From assembly GCF_010548305.1 (NCBI RefSeq), contig NZ_JAAGLV010000001.1:310001-374000 (forward strand): a DNA stretch of 64,000 nucleotides. The letters are read 5' to 3'. This DNA comes from Streptomyces sp. SID13031. Lineage in GTDB: Bacteria; Actinomycetota; Actinomycetes; Propionibacteriales; Kribbellaceae. Below, piece by piece: positions 34,814 to 45,767 of the stretch (position 1 is the stretch's first letter; each line of letters starts with the position of its first letter). The notes below the pieces were generated by a model. That model worked only from the letters and a program-made list of their open reading frames with translations, ran no database searches and was not told the origin of the DNA. The position numbers and the translations under genes were made by a program.

Positions 34814-36254
34814 CCGCCGAACCGTACTGAAGGCAGGCGGAGCGCTGGCCGCGGCCGCGCTGACCAGCTCCCAGGTGCCGGCCGCCTTCGCCTCATCGAG
34901 GCTGGCCGCTGCGCCCAACTGGGCCGCGTTCCAGAAGAGCATCAAGGGCACCTTGTACCTCGCCGGGAAACCCGGATATCCGACCGTGCGCCAGCTCTTC
35001 AACCCGCGCTGGGACGCCACCAAGCCGGCCGCCGTGGTGCGTACCGCCAACGCGACCGACGTACAGACGGCGATCAACTTCGCCCGCAAGAACAAGGTCG
35101 TCTCGGTGCCGAAGAGCGGCGGGCACTCGTATGTCGGCGGTTCGACGGTCGGCAACGGCCTCGTCATCGACACCAGCGCGATGCGCTCGATGAGCTACTC
35201 GGGCAACGTGCTCACCGTCGGCGCCGGCGCCAAGCTGTACGACGTCCACGCGTTCCTCGACAAGTACGGCAAGTCCTTGCCGACCGGGACGTGTCCGACG
35301 GTCGGGATCGCGGGTCTCACCCTCGGCGGCGGCATGGGGGTGCACACGCGCGCCTTCGGCCTGACCTGCGACCGGATCCAGTCGTTGGGCGTGATCACCG
35401 CCGACGGCACGGCCCGCAACGTCAGCGCGACGGTCGATCCCGACCTGTTCTGGGCGCTGCGCGGCGGTGGTGGCGGCAACCTCGGCATCGTCACGTCGTT
35501 CAAGCTGATCACCATCCCGGCGACCAAGCTCGGCTTCTTCCGGCTCACCTGGCCGGAGTCGAAGGCCGCGGACGTCGTCCGTGGCTGGCAGAAGTTCGCC
35601 GTGGCGGCGCCGATCACCGCCTGGGGCAACCTGCACATCGATGCCAAGAGCAACGGAACGCTGCAGGTCCACGTACTCGGCTGCTCGACCACCGGCAACG
35701 GCGCGGCAGCTGCCGCGGAGCTGGAGTCGTACGTCGGGTCCAAGGCAACCACCCGCACCTTCGCGGTTCGCACGCACATGGAGTCGGTGAAGTACCTCGG
35801 AGGCGGCACGACGAGCCCGCGCCAGGGCTTCCTGGCGGGCTCCGACGTACTGAAGCCGATGACCGCCCCGACCATCACCGCCCTCCTGGGTGCGGTGAAG
35901 GCGGCAGCCCGCGTGAAGCTCCCCGCAGCAGCGATCCTCGATCCGCTGGGCGGCCAGGCGGCGAAGATCCCGTCAGGCGGATCGTCGTGGGGCTGGCGCT
36001 CCGCTGTCGGAGTTGTTCAGTGGTACACAGGGATGGCCGCGCACCCGACCTCGGCGCAGCTCAAGGCCGCCCAGACCTTCATCACCAACGGGCACCGCGC
36101 GGTCCGGCCGTCGACGCTCGGCGGGTATGTGAACTACGTGGAGACCGGGCGGTCGGTGAGCTCGTACTACGGCGCCAACTACGCCCGCCTGCAGACGGTC
36201 AAGAAGAAGTACGACCCGGCAAACTTCTTCCATACCGCGTACACGATCGCCTGA
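34794..36254 (+). CDS. Secreted FAD-linked oxidase (BBE family)
   Basis: A 486-aa exported flavoenzyme. The N-terminus carries a Tat signal (VDRRTVLKAGGALAAA, cleavage near residue 34). The FAD_binding_4 domain has VVSVPKSGGHSYVGGSTV, whose His in GGHSY often holds FAD covalently, and PTGTCPTVGIAGLTLGGGMG. The C-terminal berberine-bridge element is YYGANYARLQTVKKKYDPAN. The second covalent Cys of BBE enzymes may be the C of FGLTCDRIQS. Substrates in this family include sugars and alkaloids and cannot be told here. ATG 34794 has GAGGAG 5 bases upstream, within the end of aroE. Confidence 0.88.
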   Translation: MSVTRVDRRTVLKAGGALAAAALTSSQVPAAFASSRLAAAPNWAAFQKSIKGTLYLAGKPGYPTVRQLFNPRWDATKPAAVVRTANATDVQTAINFARKNKVVSVPKSGGHSYVGGSTVGNGLVIDTSAMRSMSYSGNVLTVGAGAKLYDVHAFLDKYGKSLPTGTCPTVGIAGLTLGGGMGVHTRAFGLTCDRIQSLGVITADGTARNVSATVDPDLFWALRGGGGGNLGIVTSFKLITIPATKLGFFRLTWPESKAADVVRGWQKFAVAAPITAWGNLHIDAKSNGTLQVHVLGCSTTGNGAAAAAELESYVGSKATTRTFAVRTHMESVKYLGGGTTSPRQGFLAGSDVLKPMTAPTITALLGAVKAAARVKLPAAAILDPLGGQAAKIPSGGSSWGWRSAVGVVQWYTGMAAHPTSAQLKAAQTFITNGHRAVRPSTLGGYVNYVETGRSVSSYYGANYARLQTVKKKYDPANFFHTAYTIA

Positions 36255-36284
36255 TTCGCACCCGTGGCCGACTAGCCTTCGGCG

Positions 36285-37322
36285 ATGAAGCTGTCGCGGT
36301 TGGTCGCGGGTGTGCTGGTGTTCGCCTTCCTGGGGGCCGGTATGGCGCCTGCCTGGGCTTGTGCCTGTGGTGGGTACCTGCCGGACGCGGAGTCACGCGC
36401 GCGGGTGTTCGGTGAGACCGCGCTGGTCCGCTACGACAGCGGCCAGGAGGAGATCGTGCTGTCGATGTCCGTCCAGGGCCAGTCGCGGAAGGCTGCCTGG
36501 ATCATGCCCGTCCCGGCCGCCGCGACGGTCGAACTGGGGGACAGCGACCTGTTCTGGCGTTTGCGGTCGATCACCAGCCCGAAGACCGTGACCCGCAAGA
36601 CGTACTGGCCGTTCCGCGATCTGGGGATCAGGGGCGGCCGCGGCGACAGTGCTGGTGCGCCCACGGCCGGCGGTGGTGTGGATGTGCGCCAGGAGATGCG
36701 ACTCGGTCCGTTCCAGGTAGCGCGCCTCGGCGGTTCGAGTGGTGCCGCGGTGACCGACTGGCTGCGCGCCAACGGGTACGTCGCACCGGCGAGTCTGGCC
36801 GGCAACCTGACGCCGTACCTGACCGAGAAGTGGGAGATCGTCGCGGTCAAGCTCGCGCCGAAGGACGACGGCACCCCGATGACGGGCTCGACCCCGCCGC
36901 TGCGGTTGCGGTTCGCCTCACCGCGGATCGTCTATCCGATGCGGCTGAGCAAAGGGGCGACGACGGCTCAGACGGTCACCGTGTACGTCGCGGCGCCGTA
37001 CCGGGTGGATGTGTCGAAGCTGCCCGACCCCGAGGTGAAGCCGGAGTTGCTGTACGCCGGACGGGTGGCCGGCGAGAGTGCGCCGCAACTGGCCGGGCCG
37101 ACGACGTTCCTGACGGCGTACTCGGTGACGTACCGCGAACCGGGCCGGATCACCGACGACTTCGGCTTCACCCGGGCGGCCAACGACGACGCGTTCCAGC
37201 GGGTTCACTACGTCACCGAGAACGACGGTCTCTGGAGCACCGTCGCGGTGGTGCTCGGTGGCCTGCTGCTGATCGGCTGTGCCGCTGCTCTGGTCGTGCG
37301 CAGGGCGGTGAAGCGCTCGTGA
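36285..37322 (+). CDS. DUF2330-family exported membrane protein
   Basis: A 345-aa protein with a signal peptide (to about residue 25, AWA) followed by CACGGYLPDAE, a pattern typical of DUF2330 proteins, and a C-terminal transmembrane anchor (VAVVLGGLLLIGCAAALVV) with a short basic tail. The body has the DUF2330-typical WIMPVPAAATVELGD. It is therefore a wall-facing protein anchored at its C-terminus. Function is unknown. Confidence 0.75.
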   Translation: MKLSRLVAGVLVFAFLGAGMAPAWACACGGYLPDAESRARVFGETALVRYDSGQEEIVLSMSVQGQSRKAAWIMPVPAAATVELGDSDLFWRLRSITSPKTVTRKTYWPFRDLGIRGGRGDSAGAPTAGGGVDVRQEMRLGPFQVARLGGSSGAAVTDWLRANGYVAPASLAGNLTPYLTEKWEIVAVKLAPKDDGTPMTGSTPPLRLRFASPRIVYPMRLSKGATTAQTVTVYVAAPYRVDVSKLPDPEVKPELLYAGRVAGESAPQLAGPTTFLTAYSVTYREPGRITDDFGFTRAANDDAFQRVHYVTENDGLWSTVAVVLGGLLLIGCAAALVVRRAVKRS

Positions 37323-37412
37323 GATCCCGGTGAGATGCGGCCCGGTCATGGTTGGTCCGAAGGATCCCGTGTTGGGGCAACAGGACCGAAATTCTCTTGG
37401 GGGAAGACCAGA

Positions 37413-37919
37413 ATGAAGACCAGGGCAACTCTCGCTGTGCTGATTCTCGGCGGACTGACGCTGCTGAGCGGTTGCGGCGACAAGGACACCTCGAACGCAC
37501 CGGCACCGGCGCCGACCACCAAGGCGACCAGCCAGCCGGAGACCACCACCGACCCGGAGTCCGAGGACACGTCGACGCCGACGCCGGAGCCGGAGTCGGA
37601 GGAGACCACCAAGGCGACCGGCTCGGACCAGGAGTTCTGCGCGACGCTGCTGGACAAGGCGCAGGCCCTGAACCCCGGCAAGGACATCAACGAGCTCACG
37701 GACGACCAGAAGGAGACGATGGTCTCCACGCTCAAGGATCTGGCCGACAGTGCTCCCGCCGGGGTCAAGGCGCCGCTGACGACGATGGCGTCGATCTACG
37801 CGGGCGTGGCCGACGGCAAGACCAAGATCACCGACGAGGCCGAGATGAAGAAGGTCGCCGAGGCGACGATGAAGTACACCGAGTGGACCGTCACGCACTG
37901 CGCGCCGCCGGGCTCGTAA
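37413..37919 (+). CDS. Putative lipoprotein with Thr/Pro/Glu-rich linker
   Basis: A 168-aa exported protein. The signal peptide ends with the lipobox LLSGC (Cys at about residue 23), so it is probably lipid-anchored. A linker of about 45 residues rich in T, P, E and S follows, then a small helical domain (residues about 75-168) with two cysteines that could pair. No family is recognised. The ATG at 37413 begins the signal peptide; the longer upstream frame would bury it. Confidence 0.7.
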   Translation: MKTRATLAVLILGGLTLLSGCGDKDTSNAPAPAPTTKATSQPETTTDPESEDTSTPTPEPESEETTKATGSDQEFCATLLDKAQALNPGKDINELTDDQKETMVSTLKDLADSAPAGVKAPLTTMASIYAGVADGKTKITDEAEMKKVAEATMKYTEWTVTHCAPPGS

Positions 37920-37990
37920 CCAGGTTGGTATCCACAGGCAGGCTCGACCGGGAGACCTGGACATCGAGAGATCGTCTAGGCTCCTGGATC

Positions 37991-38710
37991 GTGCCGGCTG
38001 ACAACGCGTTGCTCGCCGCAGGGGCCGGGGTGGTGCTCTGCGGCACCGCCGCGTTCACGCTCGGCCCGCTGGTGATGCGACGGATCCCGGAGCCCGTGCT
38101 CGAAGAGGGCGACAGCAAGATCCGGTACGCCGAGATCGCCGGGCAAGGCGTCGGCACCAGGGCGGCGTACTGGTGTGGCGCGACGGGGGCGGTCGCGGGC
38201 GGGCTGCTCGGGTGGGCGCTGGGGACGTCGGCCGGGCTGGCCGCGTGGCTGATCCTGGCGGTCGTGGGATCGGTGCTGGGGTACATCGACGCCCGGACGA
38301 AGTACCTGCCGTCAGCGATCATCTGGCCGTCGTACCTGCTCGTCGGGCTGGCGTTGGTGGCCGGTGCCTTGCAGACGGCGGAATGGGGGTCGCTGCTGCG
38401 GGCCGCGATCGCGGGCGTGGTCGGGTTCGGGGTGTTCGACCTGCTCTATCGGGTGTTCCCGCGAGGCGTCGGCTACGGTGACGTCCGGCTGTCCGGGTTG
38501 CTGAGCATCGCCTTGGGATGGCTCGGCTGGGGTGAGCTCGTGGTCGGGCTGTACGGCGGGTTCTTCCTCGGCGCGGTGATCGGGATCGTGCTGACGGCGG
38601 TGAAGGTGTTCAAACGCAAGCAGCTGTTCCCGTTCGGGCCGTTCATGCTCGTCGGCGCGCTGATCGGCGCACTGGCGGGTCAGCCGTTGGAGCGCCTCTA
38701 CCTAGGCTGA
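37991..38710 (+). CDS. A24-family prepilin peptidase
   Basis: A 239-aa aspartic protease of the membrane, about seven hydrophobic segments. The catalytic aspartates are in VLGYIDARTKYLPSAI and in VGYGDVRLSGLL (the GxGD motif). It lacks the N-terminal cysteine-rich methylase part of full PilD, as is usual in actinobacteria, where such enzymes process Flp/Tad-type prepilins; no pilin gene is present here. GTG 37991 is preceded by TAGGCT (37977-37982), which could be a -10 box for a leaderless mRNA. A homologue lies between aroE and aroC in mycobacteria. Confidence 0.88.
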   Translation: MPADNALLAAGAGVVLCGTAAFTLGPLVMRRIPEPVLEEGDSKIRYAEIAGQGVGTRAAYWCGATGAVAGGLLGWALGTSAGLAAWLILAVVGSVLGYIDARTKYLPSAIIWPSYLLVGLALVAGALQTAEWGSLLRAAIAGVVGFGVFDLLYRVFPRGVGYGDVRLSGLLSIALGWLGWGELVVGLYGGFFLGAVIGIVLTAVKVFKRKQLFPFGPFMLVGALIGALAGQPLERLYLG

Positions 38711-38769
38711 TCGGTGGACCAGCCTGACCGGCTGCCAATGACCCGGCCGGGACGCCGGGCCTGACCCTC

Positions 38770-39040
38770 GGGGGACGGGCCGGACGTCCCGGCCGTACGG
38801 CCCGGATCAGCCCTTCGACGGTGAACAACGTCATCTGGGTGTCGTCGGTGACGTCCCGGCCGGCCACCCGGGGCCGCCGGCAACGAACTCCCGAACCCGT
38901 TCGGGGTGCGCGGCAACGATCGACGGACCATCGGTGAACTCCACCGGCCCACCCAGCGCATCCCCGAGCATAACCGTGGTGGCGCTAGCACTACCCATAG
39001 ACGGGTCCCAAGGCCAGTTCGTTCCGCCTCGCCGGCTCAT
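38770..39040 (-). pseudogene. Frameshifted ADP-ribosylglycohydrolase remnant
   Basis: Minus-strand frame from ATG 39040 encodes an N-terminal piece with the family motif MLGDALGGPVEFTDGPS. Near 38855 the coding moves to another frame, which contains VTDDTQMTLFTVEGLIRAV, the metal-binding DDTQM motif of ADP-ribosylglycohydrolases. After that the similarity is lost. A functional member is about 300 residues, so this is a frameshifted and 3'-truncated relic. It would have removed ADP-ribose from proteins or small molecules. Confidence 0.75.
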
Positions 39041-39081
39041 AGCGTCGTACCTACCGAATACGGACCTACGAGGAGGACGAC

Positions 39082-39294
39082 ATGACCACCAAGCTGCGCC
39101 GCACCATCGCCAGGGCGGCCGCCGCGGGCCTGGCCACCGTCGTACTGGCTGGTGCCGCCGCCGCGGGTGCCGCCGCGGCAGTACCGCAAGACGAGAACGC
39201 CTGCCACGCAAACCCGGTGGCAAAGGCCCTGGACGTCGCCCTCTCCGTCCGCAGCGCTCTCGACCCCGACCGCGCCACTACCTGCCAGTCGTAG
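39082..39294 (+). CDS. Small secreted protein
   Basis: A 70-aa protein with a strong ribosome site (GAGGAGG, 5 bases upstream) and an Ala-rich signal peptide (residues 1-34, ending AAA-VPQ). The mature part is only about 36 residues with two cysteines (ENACHAN and ATTCQS), which could form one disulfide. No family is recognised. It is divergent from the ADP-ribosylglycohydrolase relic and upstream of aroC by about 120 bases. Confidence 0.6.
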   Translation: MTTKLRRTIARAAAAGLATVVLAGAAAAGAAAAVPQDENACHANPVAKALDVALSVRSALDPDRATTCQS

Positions 39295-39412
39295 AGCCCG
39301 GCCGGCCAGGAGTTGTTGGAGGGCTGGGCGGTCGCCACCTGGCAGGAGGCGGTCACCGACGGATGGCGAGACTGCTTCCGGGCCGGCAGTGGCGGCATGG
39401 GAGGATTGCGGC

Positions 39413-40614
39413 ATGCTGCGCTGGCTCACCGCCGGCGAGTCGCACGGACAAGCGCTCGTCGCCGTACTCGAAGGTCTCCCCGCAGGCGTCCAGGTCACCA
39501 CGGATGACGTGGCCGACGCCTTGGCTCGTCGTCGTCTCGGTTACGGCCGTGGCGCCCGGATGAAGTTCGAGCGGGACGAGGTGACGTTCCTCGGTGGCTT
39601 CCGGCACGGGCTCTCGCTCGGCAGCCCGGTCGCGATCCAGGTCGGCAACACCGAGTGGCCGAAGTGGGAGCAGGTGATGGCCGCCGATCCCGTCGACCCC
39701 GAGATCCTGGCCGACCTCGCCCGGAACGCGCCACTGACCCGCCCGAGGCCCGGCCACGCCGACCTCGCCGGCATGCAGAAGTACGGCTTCGACGAGGCCC
39801 GTCCGGTGCTGGAGCGGGCGAGTGCGCGCGAGACCGCTGCCCGGGTCGCGCTCGGCGAGGTCGCGGCCAGGTTCCTGAAGCAGGCGTACGGCGTGACGAT
39901 CGTCAGCCACGTCGTCGAGCTGGGCACCGTCAAGGCGCCGTACGGCGTGGTCCCGTCGGCCGACGACGTCGCCCGGCTGGACGCAGACCCGGTCCGCTGT
40001 CTGGACCCGGACGCGAGCAAGCAGATGGTCGCCGAGATCGACCAGGCGCAGAAGGCCGGTGACACCCTCGGCGGCGTCGTCGAGGTGATCGTCAACGGAC
40101 TCCCGCCGGGCCTCGGCAGCTACGTGCACTGGGACCGCCGGCTCGACTCCAAGCTGGCCGGCGCGCTGATGGGCATCCAGGCGATCAAGGGCGTCGAGCT
40201 CGGCGACGGCTTCGAGCTGGCTCGCACGCCGGGGTCGAAGGCGCACGACGAGATCGTCGCGGAGAACGGCGAGGTACGTCGTACCAGCGGCCGCTCGGGT
40301 GGGACAGAGGGCGGCATGAGCACCGGCGAGACGCTGCGCGTGCGGGCGGCGATGAAGCCGATCGCGACCGTGCCGCGCGCGTTGCGGACGATCGACACCG
40401 CCACCGGTGAGGCGGCGGCCGCACACCACCAGCGCTCCGACGTCTGCGCCGTACCGGCCGCGGGGATCGTCGCCGAGGCGATGGTCGCGCTCGTGCTGGC
40501 CGACGTGTCGGTGGAGAAGTTCGGTGGCGACTCGGTGGGCGAGACCTCGCGCAACCACAAGAGCTACCTGGCGAGCCTGCCGAGCACGATCGCCCCGCGC
40601 GAGTGGGGTGACGA

Positions 40615-40618
<4 letters not shown>
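39413..40618 (+). CDS. aroC: Chorismate synthase
   Basis: A 401-aa flavin-dependent enzyme converting EPSP to chorismate, the last common step of aromatic biosynthesis. Signatures: [21 protein letters not shown] at the N-terminus, [29 protein letters not shown] and [16 protein letters not shown] 39413 has GGGAGGA about 7 bases upstream. It overlaps aroK by 4 bases (GTGA), giving a coupled aroC-aroK-aroB unit. Confidence 0.97.
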
Positions 40619-42359
<1,741 letters not shown>

Positions 42360-42377
42360 CGAAGCAGTCGCTCGGTT

Positions 42378-42532
42378 GGTCAGTTGACTGCACTAACAAC
42401 CGTTCCAGGTTGGTTGGTCGACTGTGCGTTCGTGTTGATCTGCGGCGTGGTCGCTGGAGAGTTTCGTTCGTACGGTGAGCTGCTGGAGGGTCGGGTCGCG
42501 CTGCCGCGGGTCGGTGCTGTGGTCGCGAGTGG
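42378..42532 (+). repeat. Left copy of a ~150-bp direct repeat (recombinase 5' end)
   Basis: This stretch and 46896-47047 are about three-quarters identical by eye. Identity starts abruptly at GGTCAGTT (the first 20 bases match at 19) and covers the first 50 codons of a tyrosine recombinase. It begins 18 bases after the aroB stop, which suggests the left end of an inserted element. Confidence 0.65.
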
Positions 42533-43467
42533 TCTGGCGTCGCTGCCGTGGGTGGTGGTCGACGCGGCCGGACGGGAGGTTGATCCGGCGAGCCGATATC
42601 TGCGGGATCTCGCGTTGGGGGATGCGAGCCCGTCGACGGGGCGAAGCTACGCGCACGACCTGCTGCGTTGGTTCCGGCTGTTGTGGCTGGTCGACGTCGG
42701 TTGGGAGCAGGCGACCGAGGCGGAGGCGGCCGCGATGGTGGGCTGGCTGCGGGCGGCACCAAACCCACAGCGCAAGCGTGCCGACTCGGGCGTGGTGAAC
42801 GCCCTCACAGGGAAGCCGACGCTGGCGGCGGGATATGCGCCGTCGACGATCGCGCACGCGCTGACGGTGGTGCACGGGTTCTATGAGTACCACCGTCACT
42901 ACGGGCGGGGTCCGTTGGTGATTCCGGTGCCGCAGAGCCCAGATCGCCGTACGCGGCTAGCGCACCGGTCTCCGCTTGAGGAGCCGCTCCCGGTTCGTCG
43001 GAGCCGGCTGCGCCCGAAGCTGCGGAGCCGGACGCCTCGGGCTGCGCCTGGAGGACGTCGACTGGGCAGCGGGCAAGATCTGGGTGATCAGCAAGGGCAC
43101 CCGAGCGCACGAGCCGGTGCCGGTGTCACCGGAGGCGCTGGCCTATCTGGCGGCGTATCTGGGCGAAGCGGGTCTGCCGGTGCCTGGGCAGCCGTTGTGG
43201 CGCACGCGCCGCGGACCGTCGCGGCCGTTGACGTACTGGGCGCTGCGGCAGGTGATGGCCCGGGCGAACGAGGTGCTGGGGACGAACTGGACGCTGCACG
43301 ACCTGCGGCATACCGCCGCGACCCGGATGGCGAGGGATCCGCAGCTGACCTTGGTGGAGGTGCAGACGATCCTGCGGCATGCACATGTGACGACGACAGC
43401 GCAGTACACGGTGGTGGCCTTGGAGGACCTGATGGATCGGCTTGCCGAGCACTACGCGCGGCCGCGG
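42384..43467 (+). pseudogene. Tyrosine recombinase 1, internally deleted and frameshifted
   Basis: Starts at TTG 42384 with an intact core-binding region (SPSTGRSYAHDLLRWFRLLW, YAPSTIAHALTVVHGFYEYH). Around 43010-43035 the protein breaks off. Coding resumes in another frame with LGLRLEDVDWAAGKIWVISK and the catalytic end (LHDLRHTAATRMA; LRHAHVTTTAQY with the nucleophilic Tyr). About 40 residues expected between, including the first catalytic Arg, are missing. So this recombinase is dead unless the second part works as a domain of the downstream protein, with which it is in frame. Confidence 0.75.
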
Positions 43468-45393
43468 GTGGAGCCGCGCTGGGACCTGCTGAGCGAGCTG
43501 GAGAAGGCGCCGGGCGAGACCTGGCAGCAGCGGTGGGAAGCGCTCGGCTTCAACGACGGCATGCTGGTGCCGGCCGACCTAGTCGACGGGAAGAAGGAAC
43601 GGGGCCGGTTGACGTCGGGCACCCGGATGTTGTTCTGTCTGCGGGTCGTCCAGCCTTCTCTCAAGGCACTTCGTGCGGCGAAGTATCCGTACCTTGCCGA
43701 GCACCTGCGCCGAGCGGCCAACGATCCGCTGCTGGACAGGTTCTTCGTCTACGTCCGTGAGTCCGGCGCCCGCGACTTCATGCAGCGGGCCGCGCTGATC
43801 GACGTCTCCCAATGCCTGATCGCGTTCGGCCTGAGCCTGGGCGATCTGACGCCCGGGATCTTGCTGCACTACGCGCTGGCCCACCGGGAGGCCAACGGCT
43901 ACCGGCACACCCCGGTCGCGGGCGCGACCTGGCAACTGCTGCGGGCGATGGGCGTCTTCCCGCCCTCGGCGCCGCACTCGCTGAAGGCCGCGCTGCGGCA
44001 AGGGCAGCTCACCATCGAGCAGCTGGTCGACCGGGACCGTCCTACGACGCCCGGCGTCCGCGAGGTGTTCATCGAATACCTGCGCCGGCGCGCTGTCGGC
44101 CTGGATTACAACACTCTCAGCCAGCTGGCCCACCTGCTCACGCAGTTGTTCTGGAGCAACGTCGAGAAGGTCAATCCGGGGCAGGTCGGGCTGCATCTGA
44201 GCGAGGAGACCTACCAGCAGTGGAAACAGTCGATCAGCCTGCTGCCCAGCGGCGGGCGGCGGCTGAACATGCTCAACGTCTTACTGCGGATCCGCTCGTT
44301 CTACCTCGACCTGCAGTCCTGGGCCTACGACGACCCGGCGTTATGGGGCCAGTGGGTCGCGCCGTGTCCCGTCCGAGAGGCAGAGGTCCGGCGGACGCAC
44401 GTCGCCCGGCGCCGGATCAACGAGCGGATGGCCGACCGCACCCGGATCCGGCAACCACTACTGCCACTTCTGGTCGACCACGTCGCCAACCAGTGGTTGC
44501 ACTACCGCGACCTTCTCGCCGCGACCCAAGCCGTCGGCTTGGGGGAGCACTTCACCTACGCCGGCGCCCAGTGGCAGCGCACCGCCAGCGAGAACGACCG
44601 CCGCTACGTTCAGCGCGGTGAGGCCTACAGGCTCCGGGCGGTGAACCGCCACACCGGCGAACTCGTCAACGTCTCACTAGAGGAGGAGGGCGCGTTCTTC
44701 GACTGGGCGATGGTCGAGATCATGCGCCACGCCGGCCTGCGGATCGAAGAGCTGCTGGAGCTGACCCACCTCAGCGTCCGCAACTACCAGCGCACCAACG
44801 GCGAGGTGATCGCGCTCCTGGTCATCGCCCCGTCGAAAGCCGACCGCGAGCGCGTCATTCCGATGTCGGCCGAGCTATTCCACGCGATCGCCCAGGTCAT
44901 CAAGCGGCACCGCACTCAGCACGGCACCGTCCCCCTGGCCCACAGCTACGACCCCTACGAACTAGTCTGGAAGGCCTCGCTGCCCTACCTGTTCCAGCGG
45001 ATCAACGGCCTGCACCGCTCGGCAATGACGCCCACGACGATCCGGCGTCGCCTGCAGTGGTGTTGCGCCGAGCTCGCGAAGACCCACCCAGAGTTCGAGG
45101 GGGTGAGCTTCGCGCCGCACGACTTCCGTCGGCTGTTCGCGACCGAGCTGGTCAACTCCGGCCTCCCGATCCACATCGGCGCCGCGCTGCTCGGTCACCT
45201 CAGCATCGAAACCACCCGCGGCTACGTCGCGGTCTTCGACGACACCGTCGTTCTGCACTACCAGCAGTTCCTCGAACGGCGCCGCGAGCTCGAAGGCATC
45301 GACCTCACGCTCACCTTCCTACGCAGCAAACGCACCCAGACCCGCCGAGCCGTCAGCCTCGGCATGCCCACGCTGCCGGACAAGGTGCGCTGA
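43468..45393 (+). CDS. Tyrosine recombinase 2 (site-specific integrase)
   Basis: A large recombinase of about 641 residues from GTG 43468; the frame stays open upstream to about 42976, joining it to the catalytic end of recombinase 1. The C-terminal catalytic domain is complete: Arg in HAGLRIEELLELTH, Lys in APSKADRERVIPM, His/Arg in FAPHDFRRLFATEL, His and the Tyr nucleophile in LGHLSIETTRGYVAV. Two SAM-like N-terminal regions (about VFIEYLRRRAVGLDYNTLSQ and earlier) bind the core DNA. It probably moved the island into the aroB-aroQ junction. True start and fusion state are uncertain. Confidence 0.8.
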   Translation: MEPRWDLLSELEKAPGETWQQRWEALGFNDGMLVPADLVDGKKERGRLTSGTRMLFCLRVVQPSLKALRAAKYPYLAEHLRRAANDPLLDRFFVYVRESGARDFMQRAALIDVSQCLIAFGLSLGDLTPGILLHYALAHREANGYRHTPVAGATWQLLRAMGVFPPSAPHSLKAALRQGQLTIEQLVDRDRPTTPGVREVFIEYLRRRAVGLDYNTLSQLAHLLTQLFWSNVEKVNPGQVGLHLSEETYQQWKQSISLLPSGGRRLNMLNVLLRIRSFYLDLQSWAYDDPALWGQWVAPCPVREAEVRRTHVARRRINERMADRTRIRQPLLPLLVDHVANQWLHYRDLLAATQAVGLGEHFTYAGAQWQRTASENDRRYVQRGEAYRLRAVNRHTGELVNVSLEEEGAFFDWAMVEIMRHAGLRIEELLELTHLSVRNYQRTNGEVIALLVIAPSKADRERVIPMSAELFHAIAQVIKRHRTQHGTVPLAHSYDPYELVWKASLPYLFQRINGLHRSAMTPTTIRRRLQWCCAELAKTHPEFEGVSFAPHDFRRLFATELVNSGLPIHIGAALLGHLSIETTRGYVAVFDDTVVLHYQQFLERRRELEGIDLTLTFLRSKRTQTRRAVSLGMPTLPDKVR

Positions 45394-45767
45394 CCGGCCT
45401 AAGGTTGTCCGATACGTCAAACAATCAGGCAGGAAGGCCATCCAGTGACTGTGCTACGGACAGGCCGCGGTCAGCCCCTATGTCCCCGGGGAGGGGTCGC
45501 GGTTCGTCGGCGTCATCGGCAATGGTCGCCGCAATGCGATGTCCAGGGCACTCGGCTGTCGTTCTACTACGAGGAGTCGGGTTACTTCGACCGTCTCCCA
45601 CCGCTGAGTCGCCAGGTCCGACGGCCCCGCACAGAGCACGATGACTAGATGGCTGGACGCAATGACACCGCCAGCCGGCGATCCTCGAACGCGACCGCAT
45701 TGGAAAGGCCGGGACCTTCGAGCTCGCTGAGGACAGCCACGCAGAGTACGAACAGCCTCAGGGGCCC
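45394..45767. other. Region without a recognisable gene
   Basis: 374 bases between recombinase 2 and the lipoprotein gene. Short open frames exist, such as a 67-codon frame from GTG 45445 behind AGGAAGG, and a different frame with protein-like YVPGEGSRFVGVIGNG, but neither shows a family. It looks like decayed coding DNA inside the island. Confidence 0.35.
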
